From Holacanthus passer (Eukaryota > Chordata > Actinopteri > Pomacanthidae): a stretch of DNA of 64,000 bases. The stretch is from positions 248,001-312,000 of the forward strand of contig JAFREQ010000003.1 of assembly GCA_025331565.1 (NCBI GenBank), written 5' to 3'. The first letter of the stretch is position 1, and every line of letters starts with the position of its first letter. The position numbers and the translations under genes are program-made. Under the pieces are notes generated by a model. The model searched no databases. It saw only the letters and a list, made by a program, of their open reading frames with translations, and was not told the DNA's origin. Below, piece by piece: positions 53,301 to 63,857 of this stretch.

Positions 53301-56300
53301 CTTTTGGGTGTCTGAGTTTGTATAGTGTCCTTGCAAATGCACTGTCAATCCATTTTAACTATTTTAAATGCGCAATATAAAACAACAAATCTCAAAACTC
53401 ATTCATCAGGTAACATTAACATACCTGTTTGAGCTGATAAGAGGCTCAAAATTGTCATATTTAATGTGTCCAGAATGAGGTAATGGCCAGTGTGGAGAGG
53501 ATTTCTCAATTCAGTTCAATACAATTCAATACAACTTTATTATGTTCCAGTCAGTCAGTGAATTTATTGTTCATCTCTGAACTTCTGGCTTGCTTTTTAA
53601 CCACAGTTTATCAATAACACATTTATTACACAATAATATTTGTGCGTGAATGGGTGTGTGTTCTTGTTTTGATCCGTCACTTGCCAGAGATAGAAATCAA
53701 GTCATTAAAATGTAAACGTACTCTTTTTTTTAACAGTTACTGATGTTTATAACGTTACAGATTTTTTTGTTTATGTTACCTTCTAAAACCGTGAACCCAC
53801 ATCCGATCACAAAACCAGTGCACAAGCCTCTGTTTAGACGGTTTACCGAGGGACAAAGAGCTGCTGTGTGCGCCTCAGTGCAGCCGTGGCCTCCACATAA
53901 CATGCCAACACTGTCAAGAGGCTCAAACAGTGCAACATTTTCTCCCTGTTACCCCCGTGGAGCGGAGGAATAAATCTATTCACGTGAAGGAGAGAGGAAG
54001 AAGCCGGCACTCCTGCATCCTTCTCACAGGGGACTAATTTTAGTGCAGGAATTTGCTCATTCAACAGGAGGCAAAACAGTTTTTATAAACTATCAAGAAC
54101 AGAACTAAAGAGTGACATTATACATAGTGACGGGGCCAAAGAACGTCACAATTTGTAGTCCAAAACTGAGAAAGTTCAAGTTCCACGGCCAGATATGTTC
54201 TTTCCAATTATCAAATAAACATATTATACATCTGTACAGTTTATGTTTGTGTTCACTGTCTATTACCTGATTCAAATATGACAAGAGAAAGGCAGAAATA
54301 AAAAAAAAAAAATATTGGGAAAAAAATAAATAAAGTCTTTATTCTCTGTTATTTTCTTTATCCATCAAAAAGCCAAATCAAAAACGTCTTCCTAAAATCT
54401 GCCATGGGAACCCTGAGAAAAATCAAGTTCCACACTGGTCTAAAAGAAGACGTCACCATTTGGAATACTTTATTGAGAAGGCCACCAAGTCCCATCATTA
54501 TTGGACAATCATGGCAGCCCAGTAGTCATCGCTCTCTGACCAGAACTGGACACCAACAGTCATGTACTCATGAAGCATTTATTTGTGTAGATCCACTATG
54601 GAAACCAAACATGAAGAGCAAAGGCGAGCACGAAATTGAGATGACGCCATTATGAGATGAAAAGTGGAAGAGCCCCCATAGGGTTGAATGGCCTCAACCT
54701 AAATGAGCACATACATGTAAGTTTGTGTCAAATACACAAAGATGAGTGATGCTTACACGTCCTCATTAGAGAACAAGGACTGCGTGAATCATTTTTAATA
54801 CTACGAGGTACATGAAAACCACACAGACGCACAGATGCTTCTGATGAACAAGTGCCTAATATCAATTCCTGAATCTCTGCAGCCTGGAAAAGGACATGAA
54901 AGAGTGAGAGGAGGAGGAAAGTGGATGTTGAGTGTTGAGGAAAACAACATGAGCTCCATTACAAAAGAAAGCACCACATTCACAACAAAGAAAAAATGCT
55001 TTTGGAGAGGGAGGCTGGAGCTAATTCAGCTACTCCTTAAGAGGAGTGATTGTTAACAGAGCCACTGGATTAAATGCACAGCCCAACCGCAACGTAATGG
55101 CAACAAAGCATCTTCTAAATGAAAGGAAATACATAAAAGTCCCTGTAAAACAAAAGCAATGCAAAAGAGGTTCGCCCAATGCCAAGCCTCTCAAACAAAA
55201 GCATCGTAAATGTAAATGTTTGTCTGCTTAACGTCTTTTTCTGCATGTATGTGCACACTCACATGAGCCAGCCAGGCATGGACACAACCAATTTTGCCCG
55301 ATTAACAACAGATGTGTCCATCTATTTTGGTTCGACAAGCGTTCTCTGCAATAACACCATTAGTTGTCTCCTCATTTGCGATATCATTTTTCAACCATAC
55401 GTTTTCCCCATCAGGCCTCCAGTGCCTTTCGGTAGCTTTTCCATAACTTTGGCATCGCCAGCAATGGACGGCATGCTGCTAACCGACAGGCTCATTGCAG
55501 AACCTACATCAACAGAAACCAGAGCGCGCTGGAGAAATACAACATTGTCAATTGAAAAGAGGACAACTAAGATGGGCTGGAATCAGCAGTATATGAAGTC
55601 CTCTTGAGCAATGCCAACGCGAATGGTTATACAATAGAGAGTCAAAGAGACTGTGTGTTGCTGGTTTGAGTTTTGACTGTGTGATGTGTGCAGCTTGGGT
55701 TTGGCTTGTGAAGAGCCATATTTCACGGAGCTCAGAGGTTCGGGGGCTGGTACCACATTTTTGATACTCTTCTTGTGCTGTTTCTTGAAACTGAGACAAT
55801 AGGATGGCTCGAAATGCGCGTTATGTAACGCCCCTTCCCTCTTCGATAGGAAAGTCACTGGGATTAGCGTTGTCAACTTCATTATCATTACCAAATGGCA
55901 ATCAGTGATCACAGGCGGCTGAATAAAACATCCCGCATACGCACGACATCCAAGTTATGATCCCTTTTTTCTATTGTGTTTTCATCCGCTTTGAACAACA
56001 CAAACACACTTGAAAAAGATCTATCACTGATAACATTCGTACTCTCAAACAATGACCTTATCCTTTACACAACACTCCAAACGTTATCCTCACGAACCTT
56101 GACATTTCCCTTAAATTACCCCTTAAGCAGCTTCAAAGATACGAAAGCATGATTCCACACTGTACAGCGATGTCTTATATAGTGTTTATTCTGCTGTGGG
56201 TTTGTTCCACTGCATCATATTTCACTCAGACTGAAGACACATTCGAATCCAAGCCATTTTTTTGGCTGCAACATGTAATGTAAAATTTTGTACATCACGT

Positions 56301-57242
56301 TAGATGCATGTACCTATAATTTAGCATGACTTTTGAGGGATTTGTAGAACTGGAATCCAAAAACTCTGAGTTTGCTACATGTTGGTTTGTTGGTGTTTTG
56401 GTTGATTGCAAATGTGTCTGAGAACTTGCAGCACTATAGTGTAATACAACGAAGACCTGTATCACCTATTTACCCATTCACTTTGTGCTGTTATTTAAAT
56501 TATTACAAACTAATTAATACACAGAAATACCTGTTTTTGCTCCAGGCTCCCCTAACAGACTAATCCAGCCATGTTCAAGAGTTCAAATCTCTACTACATA
56601 ATGTGCATTTGTCATGTCCTGCAGGGTAGAAGACTATCCATAAATCAGAGCATTAACACAAAGCTGAACTTACATAAACACCTGTTCATGAACCTAAATT
56701 CAAATCTAGTTCTAACTAAAAAAAAGTTTGACACCAAATGAAACTTGCTCATTAAATAAGTGGTTACGTTCAGAAATAACATCACTTTGCAAAACATATC
56801 CTCACCCCAACATCTAAAGCTTAGAAATGTTCTCACAAGGACAGCCGCACAGGAGCACACACACACAAACACACACACAAACGCACACTGTGCCCTTTCC
56901 CTTTTGTGACAGAACCCAGACTGACCTACTCGCAGCTCCTGGCCGAAGACTGTCCTCTCTCCCAGCGCCGAACAGTTCCAGCGTCCATATCGGAACTGGT
57001 ATTGACACTCATTGATGCCCATCTGGGCGCCTTCGCCCACAACAATGATGGCGTCCGGGCGGCTCTGGCAGATGGCCCGCTGGCGAGGTGCCAGCCCGGG
57101 AATCTTGTTGCAGATGATGTTGGCACCCAGAGCCACCACCGAGGACAGGGCCCTGCCAAAGTAAGAGAAACACACACACACGTGCATTCATACATACACA
57201 TCAATGGACAGACACACACACATGCATGCATGGTTGCACACA

Positions 57243-57280
<38 letters not shown>

Positions 57281-60200
57281 GACTCAGTTAGAACTTCCAG
57301 AGGATGGTCAGACTGACTCACTAATGTGAGACTCTCCAGAACAGGATTCAATTTGTCCAGTGATTGATGCACATTCCATAGTGAAGCGAAAGCTGTACTG
57401 CATGGAAGTAACGCTATTTAATGGATTAGAGGTAAATCAAAAACCTGAAAAGTTAATCCAACATAAAACATGAAAATACATACAGGAAAAACTTGCTGAA
57501 ACAGCCCAGAGAGACACAACAAGATGCTTATTTGACTACTGACAACACCATTCCACATTGGTTTGGATGGTGCGAGTCTGAGTAACGAGCTGCGGTTTTT
57601 ATGTTAATTGTTAGGTAACATAGTGGCGTGAACGGCTGCCAGACGTGACTCTTACACAAATACAGTGTATACACTTGCTCAGTGTCTTGTGATGTAGATG
57701 CAGAGTTCACTTCTTAACCAAACGTCAACACAAAATATTATTCCTTATGATTTGTATAATTACGTGTTTGGGAGTTATTCAGGGTGTAAAGTGCTGCCTA
57801 TAAATTTCATGAGACTACTTTTACTTTAGCCACATCCTAAGGCTGGTTTGCACGGAAAATATGTAAGGTTTTCAGCACTGGTCGCCTTAATTCATAGGGT
57901 ATTAATGTGCTGTATAGTAAATGACACACCTCCCTTTCAGTCCTCCTCAGGGAGACTTCATTTCTGATCACTCAATGTGATAATATCACAACACATGTTA
58001 AAGATGGCTTTGCAACCACTGAGAAAGCCAAAACAGATTACAGCTAAACAAAGCGCTGACTTTCTCCACGACTCTGTTTATAGGCCTCGAAACCATGTAG
58101 ATAAATACTTTTCAAACATGTCAGGGACAGGGAGCCAAAAAATGAGCATGGAGGCAAACACGGGCTTTGAAGTATGACGTCGACCTCCAAAGGCTTCACC
58201 ACAAGCGGGGCAGGCTAACGCAGGCAAGTTGTGTGTCAGCGAAAAAAGCGACAGCGGCGTGAGAGGAGCGAAAAGGAAGACTGGGTGAAGGGGAGAGACG
58301 CTGAGAAGCAGACACAATGATTTCTGTGGAATCTAGTTCACAGTGATCTTGGTAGGAGACCCCTGACTAAGAACAAAGATATGATCGTTGACTAGAAATC
58401 GGTCTCGGACAAACATGCTCCCTTTCCGCCGGTTGCTTAAGTTTCTCCACAAAGGCAGAAAAACATAAATCTCAATTTCAAACACATAAGTTCAAATAAA
58501 TCCCAACTGCAGCGAGACGAGTATCTGTTACCAGACTGAGGACTGCACACATTCTCTCGGTCTTCTCGGTGCAGTCAGGGGAACGTCCTACAGTATGTAG
58601 ACGTGCCATTGTGTACACTGTTGATTTAACAAACAGTGCTCTAAAGAAAAGCAAGTCAAGGAAGAAGATTTTTGCAATCGCAGAAAACATGTTAAGAAGC
58701 GTATTTGAGAGCCACACACAAAATTTTAACGAGAGAGAGAGAGAGCATGATTTATTTTGCTCTGCAGAACTGAAGGCATCAAAAATACACAACTAAAGCT
58801 ATAAACTTCCTTAAGGAAATGAGAAATGCATCAGGTGCATTCAGTGTCTCCACTAAACACTCAGGCCTGCTGCTGCTTTCACAGCCTCTTTGCTCTCTCT
58901 GTTAAACAGGCTTGAACTCCTCTGACCCTCCGTGACCCTCCGCTGTACATGTGGTTGTTCATCGCAACAATGACACGTAGCCTGTACAAACCAAAAGGTC
59001 AGACTCATTTAGACATGTGCAACTGGAGAAATTCACTGTCTTGCATAATGACTGTTATGGGTGAATAGACCTGGTTTGTTTAAATAAATCCAGAGACAGT
59101 AAAATAGATTTGAGTCCTGTTATATCTCTGTTATTTCAGCGCACCACTTAGAAGCCAACACAACAGCGCACTGATGTTTTTAAGTCAAACAGAACATCTA
59201 ATAACTTCCCCTCTTGGCTCTTTCTCATGTCATTCACCTGCTAATTCACAGAATCACAGTCTACCGCTTGCAACCTAAACCATCAGACAACAGCAAACAG
59301 AGAATTCCACAGCTAAGCTTTTAAATCCCTGAAATCATCAAAGTGCACAAATGCGATTCTGTTTGCTTAGCCGTATGCTCTGTGTGTACGCCAGCAGCTT
59401 GGGGGCAGCTCACCCACAGTTACAGATCAGACCGCCAACAGAAACTCACAACACTTGAAAATGTCACAGAATCTGTCTGTTCGGATGCTGCAGCTGCTAA
59501 AACACGGAGGGCGATTTTATTACAGTAATGATCTAATGCACAAACTGATGCAAAGACTGATCGTTGCAGATATTAATGCAGCTGGGATAGAGAGATGATG
59601 CTGGGATTTTTTTGTTAATTAATAAGCAACAGGTGGCAAGTTTGATTTTTGCCAAGACCGATTGAGTGCACATCCAAAATTCTAAGTAAACATCTGAAAA
59701 TCTGAGGCCACATTGGTGTTTTGTTTTCATCCAAAATGTTATGTTGTTGAATTGATCGATCATCAATCAACTAGTTTTGCACAAGCTTCACTTCTAAACT
59801 TCAAGTCTTCACCCTTAATAATTTATTTTTGACTGCCTGTGTTACATTAATCACAACATGTGCAATGTGAGCGAAACACGTCACGCTCAACATCCAACAT
59901 TAAATGTCAGAGAAACAGAGCCCAGTTTGACCTGACAATTAAATTCTTAGTAAAAACACAACTGAAGATTTCAAATCGGAGCTCACAGTAGAGAAGCTTT
60001 CGTCTACGTCACGGCGTACAGTGTGCTCACAGCCACCTACTCCATCACATGGAACACTTTGAACCTAACTGACACACTATTAAGCTCCCGGGCATGTGTC
60101 TTCCACCCAGGAATGCACTCACAAAAATGCCTGAGGACACGACTTAACTAAGTCAAGTGAATGAACGCTCGTCTTTTTCCAAGAGCTGGAAATTAACTGT

Positions 60201-63200
60201 TATTTTAGTGCTGGATACGATTTTCCTTCTTTTTGCTGCTCATTTGCAAATATAAGAGCTTAAGCTGAGCAGTGAAGGTGTTTAAGTCGTAACAATTTAC
60301 ATCCTTTTTAAACTCGATCTGCACTATGAAAACAGTGAAAATGGTCAGATTGGAACATTAGGTTTGAGGTGTGCAATGGCCCGAAAGCTCTACATGGTCA
60401 GATCCTTTTGCTGACGGCTCATTTGCCACCCACAACTCTACAAATTTTACTCTAACGTGCCAAAAGATCAGTTGTGCAGCTTTGACACATCATATTACTT
60501 TGAATCCTCCTCTCTACTTTGTGGTTAATGCCGAACAGAAAATTCACTCAAACAATCCAAACAAACAATGGTATGCAGTTTTAATGTGCAAGCCATCACT
60601 ATACTTAGCAGTGCAGGCCACTTTTAACAGAAAACCAGAAACCACATCTATTTCAGCATCAGGTTTGGGGTCTCAGAGGAAGGAGCATGGCTGAGTAATT
60701 ATTTTGGAAGCTTCAGGAAAAAGCCAGTGCTTCTCCTGCAAGAGTCGTTTGATTCAAAGCCATTACGGCGTCAATCACGTGCACGAGATGCGATAACATC
60801 GAAATACTGAGCGTGAAGCAGAGGTGAGGTCACGCGCACAGGTAATATCTCGCGACAGGTTAACGATTAAATGTGGTTGGGAAAAAAAAAACATCTCAGC
60901 ATCCAATTGTCTTGAACATCTCTGCCGCTCTGTGGCCAAAACGAACCCGTGTAGCTGTTCCCCAAAAATGTTTTTCCTCATCCTCTTCAAATATTTGCAA
61001 ACCATCACTGCTTCCTCGCAAAACCTCGCCACATTAACGGGTTCCACCTAATTACTTTATTCCCACGTGGATCATTTGATGAATAATCTCTACGGATTTT
61101 TTTTTAAGGAAGCGAGTGTCCTAGAGTTAAACCACACTTTTATGCTTCTCTTCACAGTTTGATGGCGCAAAATAAGCAACTTCAAACCAATCTGTAAACT
61201 TCATCACACACACACACGCGCGCGCGGTGTTTAATGCTTAAGAGAAAATAAAGCTGCGCAGAAGCGACACCAAACCGTGTGAGGATGAGCGCGCGCTCTC
61301 TGGAGTTAATTAAGGAGCCCGTTAATTGGCTCAAACTTACAGGTAGCTGCCACTCGTCAGGATCAGGAAGATCTGCGGGTAATAGACTGACAGCAGTACA
61401 CTGCGCGACGAGAAGATGATCATGATGACATTGAGCAAATGGCCACAATCGGACTGAGTGAGACGAGGATGAAGGAAAAACTCCCTTAATTCCCGGCGTT
61501 AAGTCCTTTGAATGAAGAGCAGCTGCCGAGCGGCTCCTTGTCTCCGGTGCGGCGGCTCTACGCAGCTCCGAGCTCCCGGGGCCGTGTGTGCGCTGAGGTC
61601 GGCTCTGTCATCTCTCAGCGGCCGAGGCTGCTGCACAGTGCTGTGGCTTCCCGAGCCGGAATGATGATGGTTTTAGGGATTTCGCATGGCAGAAAAGTGC
61701 CTCTCTCCACTCTCATGAGAGTCGTGCCTGCCATTGGGCAGGGAGAGACACTGCTATCCGCCCACTTTGCCACAACGGGACAATAGGGTGACACCGATCC
61801 GATCCCCCTGTTGGACGTGCTGGAGGATTCATTCATCATCTGCCCCCCTCATCCACACACACACACACCTCCTCCTCCCTTCACCCCCACCATCCAGCCG
61901 AAAATAAACAAACTGCTCCATGCGCAAAAAAAAAAAAAAAAAAAAAATCTGCACATTTCTCTGCCAGCATGTCTGAATCAACAGGTTTGCTTCTTTAATA
62001 ATGCACAAATAATCTCTATAATGTGACAGATTCTTTAATATTTCTGCTCTATGTGAAAGTGACTTTTATTACCCTGCTTATCTCCTGTGATATCCCTATC
62101 ATATTATTATTCTTGGGACCTGCACAGTGTCCTATGAGTTTTCCCATACGATTTCTCGAGAGACATAAACCATCTTTGTGGTGCTCAAATATGAGTTTCA
62201 GTGACCTTATTATTTCCTGTGGTAACACTATAATATTCCTATAGGCGTCTATAATATTCCTGCTCTGTCTGCCTGTCTGCTGCAGCCTGGATTCAAATGT
62301 GCCTTTTTTTTGGGCCCTGCTGCAAAATATCATAACAATCTCCTCAGATTATGGGATGGCTAAAGGTGATAATACTGAACGAGATTGGATGTGAGCAGAG
62401 ACAGAAAATACTTGTGGAGATTTTGGCGCAGAGCTTCAGTGATGGAGAGCTTTTATCGCCTCAGCATCGTGACTCTCACTCAACACCTGCAGGCTCCAGT
62501 CATTGTAAATGAAGAGGGTGCCATGAAAGATTTAGCCCGAGTAAAAGGATGGAAGGAATGGCTTAGTAAACACGGAGATGGGTGACTTTCTCCCCCTCAT
62601 ACTGGAGCTACTGTGATGTGATATGCGCATCTGTCAGTTGCACGCTTGACTCCACATGAGGTTCTCACTTGGCTGAGTTCTCACAGGGAGGGCTGACACT
62701 TTTTTTTTTGGGTTCATTGTGGCTGCAGGGATTTTCTAAAATACAAAAAAGAAAAGCCTTAAACTTGAGTGGACATGAGCTGTATCATATGTGCCAGTTT
62801 ATATTTCAGGTAATAACATCTAATTGTTTCATGTAATTGGCTACAGTTGGCCAAGAAAGCAAATCACAAAAAGTTGCCTAATGCATAATGTAACAATTGT
62901 TACAGTGTTAGAAAACAGTCAAATAACATTAATGATTTGGTGGGTTTGTCCTCCAGTGCATCATTATTTGGCAGGTGAGACTTGCATACTTACCTTGCAT
63001 AACTTTAGGGCCCTTATTATAAGTGAAAGCATATATAGTTATAAGTTTGAAAGTTTCAGGGAGGTGACATCAAAATTTGAAATGTCTTATTCTGCTAGTC
63101 AGCATTTCATAAGAGAATTATGCAACATTAACATAAATGCACAACTTGGACAAAAGCAGAAAAACAAATCATCAAAAACAAGTTTTCCTGAGACTGAAAT

Positions 63201-63857
63201 CATCCTGATATTAATGTGAGGGTCCTAATGTGCTCATGCATGAGAGGCAGCGTGCAGAGGAACGCACAGAAGTCGCCTTGTGTTTATGCATCAAGGTGAG
63301 CTATTGCAAAACAGGTAAAAACTCCGTCTGGGCAATGGAATGTGGAAATACAACTCAGTCTGCCGCTATTAATGAAGGTATGCAGGGGTGAGCTGGATCT
63401 GGAGCAGAGACAGGGGCTCAAATTATCTCGTGCGACAAAGGAGCAGGAGTCTCATGAGGTGAACTTAATAGCCCTTTGCCAGCGAATAAGAATCGATCAT
63501 GTTGCCAGTTGGCCTGAGACCTGATCCGCCACTTTTACGCACGACGCATTTTCCAGGTGCGTGCGTTTGGATACAGTGATCACACTTGTTTTTAAAAAAT
63601 TACACCTGCTGAAATTAATCAACACCGTGCTCAATAAGCCTGGGGTCAGAGGGCAGCTTTCCTGTGAAGAGTTTACTCGTCAAGAGTGGCGCAATGGATC
63701 TCACACGCAGCTTTGTGGAGAGAGAAAAAAAAAGTGCGCACAGGTAAAAAATAAAAAAATAAAAAAAACAAAACCACACAACTCACCCAAGCCTGAGGTA
63801 GATGATGCCAAAACACAGGAACACGTAGAGACTCCGCTTTCGGAGGGGTCTGTGCAT
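34873..63857 (-). CDS. wnt7b: wnt7b gene, spliced, two alternative first exons
   Basis: Secreted Wnt ligand of the Wnt7 subfamily, acting outside the cell through Frizzled/LRP and, for Wnt7 proteins, the RECK-GPR124 co-receptor. Joining 63787-63857, 56926-57152, 39613-39884 and 34873-35352 gives 1050 nt (349 residues). Replacing the first segment by 61341-61423 gives 1062 nt (353 residues). Every junction has GT/AG ends and phases agree. In the 349-residue form there are 24 cysteines after the signal peptide, the lipid-acceptor Ser206 inside CKCHGVSGSC, and sequons at Asn83, Asn127 and Asn295, positions I recall for mammalian WNT7. Total length equals human WNT7B. The first exons and the VVRASRLRQPT stretch are 7B-like, while several body segments are 7A-like. 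Teleosts keep two wnt7b copies; which one this is (ba or bb) cannot be told here. Confidence 0.95.
35353..39612 (-). other. wnt7b intron 3
   Basis: A 4260-base intron in phase 0 with donor GTAAAG and acceptor TTACTGTCCAG. It contains the family B element at 38963-39463. A repeat-free block at 37200-37310 may be regulatory. No nested gene is recognised. Confidence 0.85.
38963..39463. mobile_element. MITE-like element, family B, compact copy
   Basis: Terminal inverted repeats TTAAAGGATGATTCC on the left and TTAAAGGATAATTCTG (inverted) on the right. Both arms contain matched inverted text such as CACTTATGATAACATTGTAC and, inverted, TATGAGTATTAATGACATTCG. No coding capacity in 501 bases. Confidence 0.65.
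39613..39884 (-). CDS. wnt7b: wnt7b coding exon 3
   Basis: A 272-nt exon. Its first two bases (GC) complete the glycine codon opened by exon 2, followed by 90 codons from SREAAFTYAI to NNEAGRK. The acceptor is CTTTTCCCTCTTCCAG and the donor is AAAG then GTAAAG. It carries the Wnt motif GWKWGGCSADIKYGIEFSR and the run FVDAREIKK, with four conserved cysteines and the NLS sequon at Asn127. HAITAAC is WNT7A-like, while REKQGYYNQEEGW is WNT7B-like. The exon ends in phase 0, so exon 4 starts on a whole codon. Exon size and phase agree with the standard Wnt gene structure as I know it. Confidence 0.96.
47664..47681. repeat. (CA)9 microsatellite
   Basis: Short uninterrupted CA run inside wnt7b intron 2. 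Confidence 0.85.
50531..50551. repeat. poly(T) run
   Basis: About 21 T in a row on + (A-run on the transcribed strand) in intron 2. It may mark the tail of an old retroposed element, but no body is recognised. Confidence 0.9.
56856..56890 (-). repeat. CA-rich tract (UG-rich in wnt7b pre-mRNA) after exon 2
   Basis: Interrupted CA repeat on +, about 36-70 bases past the exon 2 donor. In the transcript it reads as UG repeats. Confidence 0.85.
56926..57152 (-). CDS. wnt7b: wnt7b coding exon 2
   Basis: A 227-nt exon: one base completing the split codon from either first exon, 75 codons from ALSSVVALGA to GQELRV, and one base passed on to exon 3. The acceptor is TTTCTCTTACTTTGGCAG. The donor is GTAG then GTCAGT, a slightly weak site with C at +3. 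It encodes the start of the mature protein, including NKIPGLAPRQRAICQSRPD and ECQYQFRYGRWNCSALGER, with four conserved cysteines and the NCS sequon at Asn83. The length is not a multiple of three, so skipping it would shift the frame. UG-repeat tracts lie on both sides of it in the transcript. Confidence 0.96.
57244..57273 (-). repeat. (CA)n microsatellite upstream of exon 2
   Basis: About 30 bases of CA on +, 92-121 bases before the exon 2 acceptor in transcript direction. A shorter CA run at 57169-57180 directly abuts the polypyrimidine tract. Confidence 0.95.
61204..61226. repeat. alternating CA/CG tract
   Basis: A CA run passes directly into CGCGCGCG, giving about 22 bases of strict pyrimidine-purine alternation, a Z-DNA-prone sequence, 115-137 bases into the intron after exon 1b. 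Confidence 0.85.
61341..61423 (-). CDS. wnt7b: wnt7b proximal alternative first exon (1b)
   Basis: Codes for a 28-residue leader beginning MIIFSSRSVLLSVYYPQ and ending SGSYL. The last codon is split CT/G across the junction with exon 2. The donor is TACCT then GTAAGT at 61340. The leader is hydrophobic and fits a secretory signal peptide. It resembles an alternative mammalian WNT7B N-terminus that I recall as starting MLLLSPRSALLSVYCPQ, which supports both the start and the exon. The ATG at 61423-61421 has A at -3. A three-codon upstream frame starting 61430 ends in a TGA that overlaps this ATG. The segment upstream is CpG-rich, consistent with its own promoter. A transcript is needed to show use in this species. 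Confidence 0.85.
61424..61680 (-). promoter_or_regulatory. CpG-rich promoter / 5' UTR of the proximal first exon
   Basis: The sequence directly upstream of exon 1b, especially 61524-61660, is GC-rich with many CpG dinucleotides in an otherwise AT-rich locus, as expected for a CpG-island promoter. I see no convincing TATA box. The transcription start is not determined. Confidence 0.5.
61681..63786 (-). other. segment between the two first exons
   Basis: Intron 1 sequence for transcripts from exon 1a, and upstream flank of exon 1b. It includes a CA run with CCTCCTCC at 61854-61880 and a 22-base poly(A) at 61926-61947. At 62040-62260 there are diverged repeats, including the 13-mer CTATAATATTCCT twice. 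No coding exon is seen. Confidence 0.6.
61926..61947. repeat. poly(A)22 run
   Basis: Twenty-two A in a row on +, 500 bases upstream of exon 1b. Confidence 0.95.
63787..63857 (-). CDS. wnt7b: wnt7b distal alternative first exon (1a)
   Basis: Codes for 23 whole codons plus two bases (GG) that join the first G of exon 2 to make glycine. The leader starts MHRPLRKRSLYVFLCFG and ends with LRLG. It aligns without gaps to the canonical mammalian WNT7B leader (MHRNFRKWIFYVFLCFG..., 24 residues), giving 349 residues in total as in human. The donor is CTTGG then GTGAGT at 63786-63781. The hydrophobic core LYVFLCFGIIYL is a typical signal peptide. The start ATG has A at -3. An upstream ATG at 63885 opens a different frame that overlaps this start. 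The exon is too short to stand out in an ordinary ORF scan. Confidence 0.9.

Larger units (their letters stand above)
39885..56925 (-). other. wnt7b intron 2 (17 kb)
   Basis: A phase-1 intron with donor GTCAGT and acceptor CCCTCTTCCAG. No nested gene is recognised. The 152-codon frame at 40143-40601 and the 169-codon frame at 47027-47536 look like chance. Repeat-poor, more complex blocks (about 44450-44700, 47030-47580, 50140-50460, 51100-51320, 51640-52110) are candidates for intronic enhancers. CA-rich tracts occur at 47664-47681 and 56856-56890. Confidence 0.8.
57153..61340 (-). other. wnt7b intron 1 (shared part)
   Basis: Intron between exon 1b and exon 2 (4188 bases), also the 3' part of the exon 1a intron (6634 bases). 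It is phase 2, with acceptor TTACTTTGGCAG. No nested gene is seen. It holds CA repeats near exon 2 and an alternating CA/CG tract near exon 1b. Confidence 0.85.

Noticed and set aside
63787..63857. CTACCTCA-like text suggesting a let-7 gene
   Set aside because: Only a partial seed match inside the exon 1a coding sequence. No hairpin. The let-7 cluster near mammalian WNT7B lies upstream, beyond this window.
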